From NCBI RefSeq assembly GCF_937616625.2, contig NC_065575.1, positions 21,654,001 through 21,718,000 on the forward strand: 64,000 bases of DNA, read 5' to 3'. This DNA comes from Mercurialis annua (Eukaryota > Streptophyta > Magnoliopsida > Malpighiales > Euphorbiaceae). The stretch's first letter is position 1. Each line of letters begins with the position of its first letter. The translations under genes were made by a program, and so were the position numbers. The notes below the pieces were generated by a model. It saw only the letters and a program-made list of their open reading frames with translations, searched no databases and was not told the origin of the DNA. Shown one piece after another: positions 1 to 10,016 of the stretch.

Positions 1-2065
1 AGGAACTCCATAAGAGAGGTCGAGGTAGGAAAAGAGAAATAACGTGGAGAACAAACAAGGAGCTTAAAGAAATAGAACTCTATGTAGTCGCGAACACATA
101 GAAACGAAGAGGAATAAAAGCGATTTAAAAATAGGATCGGCTTCACTGACGGTTAAGGTGTCAGTAAAAGTACGATAAGACGCAAGTAATCAAGAACGTA
201 CCATGTCAAGAAATTCAGACGAAATAGGCTACGACCACCACTCATGATCGATGTTGTAAATGCTAAAAAAAGAAGTACACGATGTACAAGATGCGATGAA
301 GAAGAATGCAAGATATGCAACAGAAGATGATCGAGACGCATAATAAGAGAGTGATTATGGAACACAAGAAAGGTACCATAGCGCTATAGCATTACTACTA
401 TTAATCCTATTGGTTGATTAGGAACAAGAAGTCAAGGAAGAGACATGAATAAATATATCTACATTATAGGAAGAAGAATGAAAGTACAAGTTATTTGAAT
501 GTCCACCTCATTCAACAAGGAGAGATTGTGGAATTAAATGTATTGGACAAAAAGGAAAAGAATCATAAACAAAGGATCATAGGTATATGTAGATGTGATT
601 GATACTGTTATAAGAGTAGATATCTCAAAATTAAGAGCAAGCTGTAATGGATTGTCTATGTCATTCAACGACGAATGAAGAATCCCAGTAAAGAGGATCA
701 TTGTTCCTAGTGAAAAAAAAATTGAAAGAATCGCGGATTCTTATTAGGAATGAGTAAACAAGGTACATCGAATAAATCGGGAGTAAAATTTCAACGCGGC
801 AATAATCGTTGTCCCCCAAGTACGAAGATCGTATACGTAACAGCTGCGCCTGAACCAAGAAGGTTCACAAAGAAAATAAACATCTCTTACATGTAAGACA
901 TTAAGCATTAATGCACAGACAACTGTGATGTAAAGAGACATAATGTAAGAGTAACAATCTTTAAAAGATGATAGCAAGAATAGTAAGAGGACGTAAAGGA
1001 CAGGATAACAAAGAAAGTTATCCAAGGTTATGAAGAATGAAGAATAAGACAGACTAATGAAAAGAAAGAAAAGACTAGAAGTTTTAAGAATAGTGCATCA
1101 CGCATAAGAAAAGGAAGTAGATCAATGAATATACAATGCGTAAAGGAGTATACGAGAAGTAAAGACGCAAGAAGAAGATCAAAGTAACCTTTACAAGGAA
1201 AGCAAAACCCTTACGAGAATACGTCATGAGAATTAACCTCATGAAGGACCGTGATAAAGCGATGATAGCAAAATAATTTTTGTATGTAAAGCGAAATAAC
1301 GAGATAAAAGAGGATGGTGGATAATGGAATTAAATTCCTAACACCATGACGAATAGCAATCGGATGGTGACAATAGCAATACGAAAGAAACCACGTAAGT
1401 AGTGAAGCCCGAGTTGGTTGAATGTCCACATCTTTCGATAAGGAATGATGATAGGATTAAACGGAGTAGATAGAGGGAAAGAATCAAGAACGGAAAGTCA
1501 TAAGTACATATGAACACGATAAATATCATCATAAGAGAAGATTCAGAGGTACAAACTAATGGATTATCTACAACATTCAACTACGAATGAACAAGCTTAA
1601 GAATGTAGATTATCGTTACTAGTAATAAAACATTACTAGAAAAAATAAGTATTAAATATTAGTATTAAACTGAGAGTTTAATTACAAGGATAATTATATA
1701 ATCCTTAGATATAAAACATCATTAAAGCGAACTACCATTGGACATCAGTAAAGAACTGAAAGTTCAATTACAAGATAAGAGTTCATAGTGATGTATAGCA
1801 GACAAAGAACAGATGAAAGAGTAATATATTAAAAATATAGGAAAAGAAGATCATATAAGGAAAATAATGATATGAAGATTATCAATAACGACTGACGTTA
1901 TTGTACAAGAAGTATTAAACTTGAATAATCATTCCACGCGCCGATAAGTATCATGGAATGAATATGGAATACGTATTATGAAGGAAATTCAAGAAGTTAA
2001 GAGGTTAAGTTAAGTCGAGAGATTATATAAAAATTCGAGGACGAATTTTTATAAGGGCGAAAGGA
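1..2065 (+). mobile_element. Element 0: 3' part of the internal region of a Ty3/gypsy-type element
   Basis: No recognisable coding domain is present in either strand; the stop-free stretches are short and on the strand opposite to the element. The + strand is strongly purine-rich (A and G), the same skew seen in the 3' half of element 1 (23350-25872). The region ends in a polypurine tract and the LTR start TGTAATACCCC at 2066, which fixes orientation. The element begins outside the window. It is probably another non-autonomous member of the element 1 family, but with only 2 kb visible a degenerate pol cannot be excluded. Confidence 0.7.
2030..2065 (+). other. Palindrome and polypurine tract before the element 0 LTR
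   Basis: A perfect 8-bp inverted repeat, AAAATTCG / CGAATTTT with an AGGA loop (2030-2049), is followed by a purine run (2054-2065) directly abutting the LTR start. The polypurine tract is the usual plus-strand DNA primer of LTR retrotransposons. The same hairpin occurs at the same place in elements 1 and 2 and, as an 18-bp palindrome, at 60290-60307. Confidence 0.75.
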
Positions 2066-3712
2066 TGTAATACCCCAAAATCTTTAAATTATCTAATTGG
2101 ACCACGTGTCCAGTGTTGAGTCGTCGGAGTGGCGATATCGGAAGGATATCCGAGAAATTGAGATAAATATAAAATTTTAACAGGACGGTTTTGAAAAAGA
2201 GTATTGCGAGAGATTTAATATTATATTTCAGTTCTAAAGTTGGAATTAGAATTAGAAAGGAAATATGTCAAGAAAAGTCTCAAACTAGAGTTCAGGGACT
2301 AAAGTGGTAATTTAGCATATAAATCCCGAAGTGAAAATTATTTCGCCAAGCTCCGCGAGATGTTATATAGTATTTGTGGCAAAAGATTAGGGTCAATCGG
2401 AGACCTTTTAAAATTTTGACGCGGATGCATTTTGGGCTAATATGTAATTTTTGAAAAGATCAAGGGCTAAAGTGCAAATTAACCAATTAAGTCTCGAGAA
2501 TAAAAAATAAGAGAATTATTGACAGAAAATAACAATTTTAGAATCGTATTATTTATTTGGATATAAATAATACGTACGTAATTGAGTAAAGTAAATAATT
2601 AACCGTTTAGTTAAATTAGAAAGTTTAAAAGAGAATTGGTTTAAGTTAAAGAAATGAAGGATTAAAAGATTACATTACCCAATTATATATAAAATGAGAA
2701 GCATGAGTGAAGGATCCAGAATCATTCTCAGAGAAATTTCATTTCTTTCGTCAAAATCGTCGCTCCACCGCTCGATCTCCATTTCTCGTCTGTTTCCGAC
2801 GTTCTATAGCTCGAAATGATCGTATTTCGACGACGAATCACGGTAAGCTCGACGTTTTCTTGTTTGGATGGATAAAGTTCTTAATATATCGAGTTAAAGT
2901 TTTAGGTCACGAAATGATTTTATCGTTTTATTGGTTACAGGATTGAACTTGGATGTTTTGAATATAAATTAAGCATTATGGATGCGTTAGGAGCGTTTTT
3001 ATACCTATAGCACGTCGGAATACCCCGGAAAATGATTCCGGGGATCGTGCACGTGTACACGAGGTGCACGAACGTGCACCATCAATGGTGCACGAACGTG
3101 CACCTATTCATGGTGCACGACCGTGCACCACTAGAGAGTACACGATCGTGCACCCCAAGGCACGAAGGTGCACCCGGACCCTTGTATCCCCGATCGTATT
3201 GTTTTGATACCGTTTCGTATTCGCGTATTGAGATTAAAATCGATTAATTATCGATTGATTGAATCGTTAACCTAATGGGGTTAAACTTGAATTGAGTTAG
3301 AAAGAGATACGATTCGTAAACGAATTAGAAACCGTTTAGTAGAATTCTGACGTGAGTCAATTATTTTGAAATAGTTTTAGACCCAGCGAGGAAAGGAGCC
3401 GCTAGACCAGGAGCTCGGGAAATTAGACGTTTCTGAGCACCAGAGTATTTTTGGATATAAGCAGTCACAGTGAGTTTGTTTGTTTACTTTTCAAGTATTT
3501 AAAAAGTATATCGTTTTTACATCGCAAATGCTTTATATTATTTATTTACATCGCATTTGCTTATATCGTGAATGTTTATATGGAATTGAATTATATCTGG
3601 ATTTGAAACCAGTATAGATCGAATGAAACGTGTCTTCCTATTGGGCGGTAATAGGACTGTGTGATCACCAGTTTTGATTAGAGAAATTATAGAAAAGGCC
3701 CATATTATCGAA
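2066..3712 (+). repeat. Element 0 3' LTR, left portion (split by CACTA)
   Basis: It begins TGTAATACCCC and carries blocks shared with element 1's LTR, such as the ACCACGTGTCC block near 2100 and the hairpin plus palindrome array near 3023-3175. It stops at 3712 where the CACTA terminus begins. Joined with 35172-36077 it gives about 2.55 kb, close to the 2,539 bp of the intact element 1 LTR, and the right part ends in the family terminus GGGTCGTGACA. A splice-donor-like CG|GTAAGC lies at 2841-2846. Confidence 0.9.
3023..3175 (+). repeat. Hairpin plus palindrome array in element 0 LTR
   Basis: CCCCGGAA / TTCCGGGG (3023-3030 and 3036-3043) forms a hairpin with a 5-nt loop. It is followed by near-perfect palindromes of the type GGTGCACGAACGTGCACC, with variants having CGACCG or CGATCG centres, about every 20-25 bp. 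Directly visible; function unknown. Confidence 0.9.
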
Positions 3713-4380
3713 CACTACAAGAAATTTGGCCTATTATGACAAAAACATTTGTCACCGTAGACTTAAATTTTATCACAATTATTGTGTTGTGACAAATTTT
3801 TTTGTCATTACTTTCGTCAAAACATCCCTTGTCTCAATAACGTTATTATAACAAAATACTAATTTGTCACCATAAATTTTATGGTTGTGATAAATTGTTT
3901 TTGTCACCATAAATATGTATTATGACAATTAATTACATCACAATTAATTACATCACAATTAATAAATTTTTGTCATAAATAATATTATTTGGTCACAATA
4001 TATATTTCTTTCTAGCGACAAAAATTGAGTTTCTGACAATAAACGTCTGTCATAAATGAAATCGTGACAAAATTGTTTATGTCATTATAATAATTATAAT
4101 AAAATTAATTTTATTATAATTACACAACTATGATAAATTTATTTAGTCACAAAAAACTATTGTAATTTTTATGATGCAACTAAATTTGTCACTAAATTAA
4201 AATAATGATGAAATCTATTATGTCACCACTTTTATAATTTCGTAAAATGCTATTTTGACAAAATTATTTTGTCATGTGTTTCTTATCATAGAATTTGTTT
4301 TGCCATAATTTATGCAGTAATGAATATAGTGGCCATATTTTATTTTATTTCAATTTTATTTACTATATTGCTAAAGCAAT
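3713..4380. repeat. CACTA subterminal repeats (transposon 3' end)
   Basis: Many short motifs of the type TTTGTCAC / GTGACAAA occur in both orientations, most within 700 bp of the terminus. In the En/Spm family such subterminal repeats are the binding sites of the TNPA protein. The specific pairing with the TNPA-like gene here is inferred from position and family. Confidence 0.8.
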
Positions 4381-4683
4381 ATACAGAACTTAACTGATTA
4401 AAACAATCACGATTTTACTTTTAAATTAAAAAAATAAATGCATAATTTTTTAATATTCTCAAATAATAAAAGAATTCCAAACCAATATAATATTTGCTAA
4501 TGATAACAATATCTTAAGTAAACAGCAAATTTGATTGAGGAGATGTCCATTTTGTCTATTTCTTTGTCAAGTCATTAACTTCCATCTGCAATGGAAAAAA
4601 TAGTTTAAATGTTAATTTTCAACTAACTTGTATAAAAATTTAACTTAAAAAATTTATGATGAAAGATAAATTTCAAATAGATT

Positions 4684-7158
4684 CTATAATATATTTAAAT
4701 AAGTTGTTACATACCAATCAATAGAAGTTTTACCACAATGTTGTTCGTCTATCAGTTTCTGAACAAGAAGCATGAGTTTGTTTTGCGACTGAGTAAGCTT
4801 ATCAATTGTCGCTTGTTGACCTTGAATTTGATCATTTAGTCCATTAGCTCGCTTTTCAGACTCGGACTTTTCAGCAAGTAAACGAGCTTCAAATTCTAAC
4901 TCTCTAGATGTAGTCGGTTTGGTCCCATATCCAAGTCCACGAGCATATCCGAATTTTGGTTTATCCAAGACTTTTTCAAGAATTTTTTTCCCATCAATTT
5001 CAGCGCCTTCCTCAAATGCTTGAGAGCGAAGAACTTCCATTTGTTTCTAAGTATTGACATATACTTTAGTAACACTTTGTAACATATTATTAGATAATTA
5101 TTCAAATAAAAAACATCTTACATATTTTTCTTCAGCTTGTGGGTGAATCCATGAACCATCTTTTTTACGATGTGCTTCGGAATAAAGTCTCATTTCAGGT
5201 GTCTGTTCATCTATATCTTCAGTGGTTTCCTACAAAATATACATAAAAAATCATTGCAAAAAGTCAAATGATAGAAAATTTAAATGTAAAATCAATTTAA
5301 ATATTACATGCAAAGTAGAAGTCAAATTCTCCATACTATTTCATACAAACGTTGGCAATAAGACTTTGATCCTGAAGTATGATTAACAGTCAATTTTCTG
5401 CGATTAAGAACGTTTGCAGCACTTTGAACCTATTAAAAAATTGGTCATTAATATTCATCAAAAGAGCAATGATTAACAGTTGAAATGAAAAATTTACAAT
5501 AAAATAAAATTCTCATATGTTATGGCTCCAATTGGAAATGGATCTGAAAATGTAAACAGTTAAATGGGTTTTATAAATTCAAAATTTAATAGCTTGTTAT
5601 CCAAATTACAACATTAACAATAAAAAAAGACCCGAGCATGAATTCATATCAACTTCATTAAGTATAAATAAACAAATACCAATAATAGCAAACATAAATC
5701 AGTATCATTTATTTAATCAATGTCATTTTGTAGAATTTCCACTAACATACACTCTAAACTAATAAACAGTAAAAGACTAATTACATCAAAGATAAACAAC
5801 CAATATCATCAGTATAATCAATGTGGTTTTATAGGGATTTATTACACTGGCATACACTTAAAACTAAAAATAGTAAAAGGTTGTCTGCATCAAATAGCAC
5901 AATATACTCTTTGTTCTAATACTATGTAATCTACAATAATTATTTCACTTTGTTGTTAGTAAAAAAATAAAAAGAATGTAAGAATGCAATAAAAATTGAC
6001 AGTCCCTGAATGTTATAAACATACAATCATATAAAGAATCGAATACTATTTGAAATAAATTAGATTAGTACACGAGCGCATTTTAGTTGATTTTTTTCTA
6101 ACAAAACAATGAGAGAATATTAGAGTAAAAATTACATTATTACCTTAAATTGTTCATGCCCGTGAAAGTGTTCACATAATTTCTTCCAATCATCTACTTT
6201 AACATCTTCCGGCGGATGTTTTTCAGCTTCCTCACGAGTAGAGAAGTATTTATAGTGCAAGTGGCAACGATGTTTATAATTTATAAAATCGTCTACCCAT
6301 CATCTTATATACGACTTCTTTTACATGTAAATCACTTAAATCGACTTCAAATTCACTCTACAAATATAAGAGAATGCATATGAATCATCAATAAATATAG
6401 TACAAGTAAGCATACATAACAGGTGATATACAAGAACTTTACATTACCTGAATTTTTGTAATCATAGCTTCTTTATTTGCATCAGTTACATCAGACCAAT
6501 AAAATACACCTAACGGTGCCATTAATCGAGTGAGAACGCCGATTTCCATTTTGAACATTTTCTCCGAAGGACCTACTGGTAAATTGTGTCTTTTTGCAAT
6601 CAAAACTCCACCAATTTTTGAACCATCCTTGGTTCTTCTCTTAACTTCAAATCCTCTACCTTTCCCTCGATTATTTTTCTTAGAAAGGAAATCTAAGAAA
6701 AAAAGTAACAATATTAAGTTTTGTTAAGATTTTTATTATCTTTTGAATATTCATTCTAATTTACAACCATTATATAACAAACTGAGTTCATATATTGACT
6801 TATAATATTGAAAGTAAAAATCAGAAATCAACTAACCATCGTCAATATTTGTTGCTTCTGTTGACATAGATTCATTCTGTGTAATCGAATTCATTGCATG
6901 AATTGATGCTTCAGCTGCTGAATCAATAGAGATGTTCTGAGTATCAACACTCCTTGGGTTTGCAGTGGATATCACTGGAACGGGAAGAGATTGAGTAGTC
7001 ACTCGAGTAGAAGTTTGATTCATTATTGTAGCCTGAGATTGAGTTTCTTTTTCCAATATAGATGAATTGGCATTCATTGAAAGCGATTGAGATTTTGCTT
7101 TAGCAGCCTTTTGTAAGCTATTTAATGATACTACCCTTTTTCTAGTACCAGGTCCCAT
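4684..7158 (-). pseudogene. TNPA-like protein of the CACTA element (plant transposase Ptta/En/Spm family), decayed
   Basis: The gene reads leftward in several exons. Exon 1 (7158 to about 6838) starts MGPGTRKRVVSLNSLQ and is Ser/Thr/Gln-rich. The next (about 6692-6442) holds a basic RGKGRGFEVKRRTKDGSK stretch and the core GVFYWSDVTDANKEAM. Further exons near 6350-6175 (WVDDFINYKHRCH... HFHGHEQFK), 5430-5330 (QSAANVLNRRKLTVNHTSGSK), 5230-5125 (SEAHRKKDGSW) and 5040-4684 match the order of the Transposase_24/Ptta family, ending in a coiled coil. Such proteins bind subterminal repeats. The exon near 6310 seems to need a one-base shift (at an ATGATGGG run) to keep the family frame, and short exons are uncertain, so I call it a pseudogene. 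It lies downstream of TNP2 in the same orientation. Confidence 0.75.
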
Positions 7159-7462
7159 TTTTAGAGAATCTGTAGAAACAAATACAGTAAATCAACTGAT
7201 TTTAGGATGTCTAACTTTGAACTTTTAGATGAGAGAAAGACATGAAAAAGAAACTGATAGTAGCTAATTTTAAGGTACTGTCGTGGGATAATTAGAGTTA
7301 AGAGAAAGTGGGTTTTGTGAATTTAAAACGACTAAGATTGAATTGGGGAAGGTAAAAAGAGTTTTGGAGGGAACTTATTTGCTGCACGAAAATTGAAATT
7401 AAATTTTTAATAATCAACTTGGGTGGGATTTTTAAAGAATGATATGCAACTGTTGTCTCTAA
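7159..7462. other. CACTA interior, upstream of the TNPA-like gene
   Basis: This AT-rich stretch has no coding potential. It would hold the 5' leader or intron of the TNPA-like gene. No promoter motif is convincing. Confidence 0.4.
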
Positions 7463-8015
7463 GAGCATTCCCAATCGTACTATTTAAAATAAAGAGCATC
7501 TTTTATAAAATAAAGAGTATCTTAAAAATAAAGAGTGATATTTAAAATTTTACTCCAATGGACTCTTTAATATCAGTTTTTTTATTGTATATAATATAAT
7601 TAATAACAAAATAAAAGTATTAAATAATATTAATATTAAATTAATTGACTCTCTAATATTAAATTTTATTTTATTTTGTTTTCATAAAAAATATTAATAA
7701 AATATTAAATATTAATAAAATAATATTTTTTATTTTTATTTTTTATTTATTTATTTATTTATTTATTCAGTTTTTTTACTAAAAGTTAAAATATAATATT
7801 TAAAAGTTAAAATAATCACCTTATTTTTTAAAGTTTAAAATTCTACTATTTGAAAAATGAAGTAGAGAATGAAAAATGACTCTCTACATGTGGAGAGCCA
7901 TTTTCACTCTGTACTTTAAATATAAATAATAGAGAGTCCATTGGACTCCTAATTTATTGTCAAACTCTTTAATTTAAATAGTTTAACAATTTTAGAGAGT
8001 CCATTGGGGATGCTC
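7463..8015. mobile_element. MITE, Tourist-like (PIF/Harbinger type)
   Basis: Terminal inverted repeats GAGCATTCCCAAT and, on the other strand, GAGCATCCCCAAT are flanked by TAA on both sides (7460-7462 and 8016-8018). The 553-bp interior is extremely AT-rich, non-coding and partly self-complementary, with ACTCT/AGAGT repeats near both ends. A 3-bp TAA/TTA duplication is typical of PIF/Harbinger-derived MITEs; the superfamily call rests on that and the TIR type. Confidence 0.75.
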
Positions 8016-8389
8016 TAAGTACATTGCATTTTAACCGCACAAATCTTATCATGATTTTAGTATAATCTTATATTTTATAATTTGATTTATTTTCATTTAA
8101 ACACTATTTATGTTATTTATTAATTACTACTTATTTCAATTTAGTTAGATATATTTACTTTTTATTCAAATCAAAAAAACTATTTTTTTATTTTAATTGT
8201 AATTTATTTTAATTACATTATTAATCTTTATTTAAAAAATATTACTTAATTTGTATTTTGATATAATTTTTTTAGCTTATAGTTTTTAAAATAATATTTA
8301 GATCATTGAATCAAAAAAATTACTATAGTAAGTAATCCAAAATTATAACACTCCCTTCGTGTAAATAGAGTTGTTCATTTTGTTATTAT
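8016..8389. other. CACTA interior, AT-rich, no gene
   Basis: Low-complexity AT-rich DNA without an ORF. Near 8351 a CTCCCTTCGT stretch resembles a Stowaway MITE end, but no partner end is visible. The last five bases (8385-8389, ATTAT) are the target duplication of the Tat element. Confidence 0.5.
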
Positions 8390-8983
8390 TGATGGATACC
8401 GAATCCTATTGTAAATATAATGGAGCCGAGTCACAGGAGATCCATCTCAGATGATACCGGACTCCCTCTGAAGATCCGAAGATATGGAGGAGACGCCGAA
8501 TCCCTTAAGATTCGGTGATATGCTAATAAAGACCGAATCCCACATGATCCGCCCAAAGCGCGTTAGGACCGGGATTCGGGTAATCGACTAAGAATGGAAG
8601 TATTGTCCTATTCGGACACAAACACTATATATGGAAGGATAAGCTCTACTTTAGGAAGATAAGACCATTTAGGAAGACGTTCCTAAATAGGATTCTTATC
8701 AGATTAAGGTAGATCACGACAAATCAGGAGAATCCCTACGATATCGCCGAATCCCTGCAAAGTAGGATTCACCTGCCTAATACAACTCTACTAGGTATAT
8801 TCGACTACTATAAAAGGAGCGCGAGGTATGCCTAGAATCATAATTACATTCATATACACAAAACGCTGCTCAAATCTCTAAACTGACTTTAGCATCGGAG
8901 AGTTAATCGGACAACCACCGTCCGGTTAGCTTCTACCTTGTTTTGCAGGTCTTACTCACCGGTTCAGAAGGCAGACTCCATCA
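8390..8983 (+). repeat. Tat element 5' LTR
   Basis: 594 bp, TGATGG...CCATCA. It matches 15676-16270 apart from scattered substitutions and a small indel. It contains the TATA box at 8809 and is followed after two bases by the PBS. Confidence 0.95.
8809..8816 (+). promoter_or_regulatory. TATA box of the Tat 5' LTR
   Basis: TATAAAAG in a GC-richer context, about 175 bp before the LTR end and conserved at 16096-16103 in the 3' LTR. It probably drives the genomic transcript. Confidence 0.7.
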
Positions 8984-8985
8984 AT

Positions 8986-9003
8986 TGGCGCCGTCTGTGG
9001 GAA
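8986..9003 (+). other. Primer binding site
   Basis: TGGCGCCGTCTGTGGGAA directly follows the 5' LTR. The TGGCGCC core is complementary to the 3' end of a tRNA ending GGCGCCA, as in many Tat/Athila elements. It would prime minus-strand DNA synthesis. Confidence 0.85.
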
Positions 9004-9059
9004 AAGCTTAACTAAACTTCAAAAAGAAGGAGCTTTTCTGAACTCAAAAACAAATCTCA

Positions 9060-10016
9060 TTGAAGAAGATGACTTCTGAAAGAGTAAACCTGAAGAATCA
9101 AACGTCACAGAGAAAACAGAAAGCAACAGAACTCTCAACTCCTCCTCCAGTAACTTTTGACGGGGAAGACTTCGGGAGAATAGCTGAAGAGCATAACGAA
9201 GCTCTAGTGGTAGCCATGATCATCGAACACTGGAACGTTGAGAGAATCCTGATCGATGAAGGAAGCGCAATAAACCTAATAACAAGAAAGGCTTACGAAA
9301 GCCTAGGAAGAGAACTAGCAGAACTAAAAAGAAATGCCACACCTGTGGTAGGATTTGGGGGCTCGCCAATTAAGCCCAACGGAACAATTACACTCGATGT
9401 CAAGCTAGGAAGGACGAGGAAAAGCGAGGAATTACCTACACGGTTTAGTGTCGTAGAAATCGACTTGCCGTACAACGCGATACTGGGGAGACCTTTCCTC
9501 CACGACTCAGCCGCCGTGACGAGCATAAAGGCACTGACCATGAAGATACCAACGAAACAAGGAATTATCACGATACAAGGAAACCGAGCCGAGGCGAAAA
9601 AGTGCTACGAACGAGCAATAAAAGAATCAGGCGAAACAATGGCAATAGAAGAAATCCTTAATCACGACATCGAAGAAAAAGAAACAGCACCCGAAGGCGA
9701 AACAAAGAAACTCCAACTCGACAAGGAGAAAAGAGTAAATCTCGGCGCAACCATGAACCCAAAGATCAAAAACGAAATCACGGCCATGCTGAAAAACAAC
9801 GTCAAAACCTTCGCTGCTAACGCGTCAGAAATAGTCGGGATAGATCCCCAAGTCATTACTCATGATCTAAATGTAGCGGAAGCGGCGAACCCTGTGAAGC
9901 AAAAGAAAAGGAAGTTCTCGGAAGAAAAACAGAAAATAATCGCTGAAGAAGTAGAAAAATTGGAGAAAGCGGGATTCATACGAGAAGTCCACTACCCCGA
10001 GTGGGTAGTAACGTAG
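9060..10016 (+). pseudogene. Protease domain and linker of pol, gag deleted
   Basis: 318 codons. Residues ~45-165 form a retroviral-type aspartic protease (ALVVAMIIEHWNVERILID, later YNAILGRPFLHD). The active-site triplet, normally D-T/S/G-G, reads Asp66-Glu67-Gly68, which probably damages it. Residues ~225-315 are the linker into RT, ending FIREVHYPEW just before a stop at 10014-10016. The start lies only 57 bp after the PBS and no capsid or zinc-knuckle gag sequence exists, so an upstream deletion removed gag. The ORF overlaps the RT ORF in another frame, a one-base-type frameshift near 10003-10012. Confidence 0.85.

Noticed and set aside
744..1580. Leu/Tyr-rich ORFs on the minus strand of 1-2065, looking like membrane proteins
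   Set aside because: They arise from reading a purine-rich non-coding strand backwards; hydrophobic codons are a composition effect.
8351..8384. Stowaway-like MITE end (CTCCCTTCGT) next to the Tat element
   Set aside because: No matching inverted end or TA duplication found on the other side of the insertion (16276 onward).
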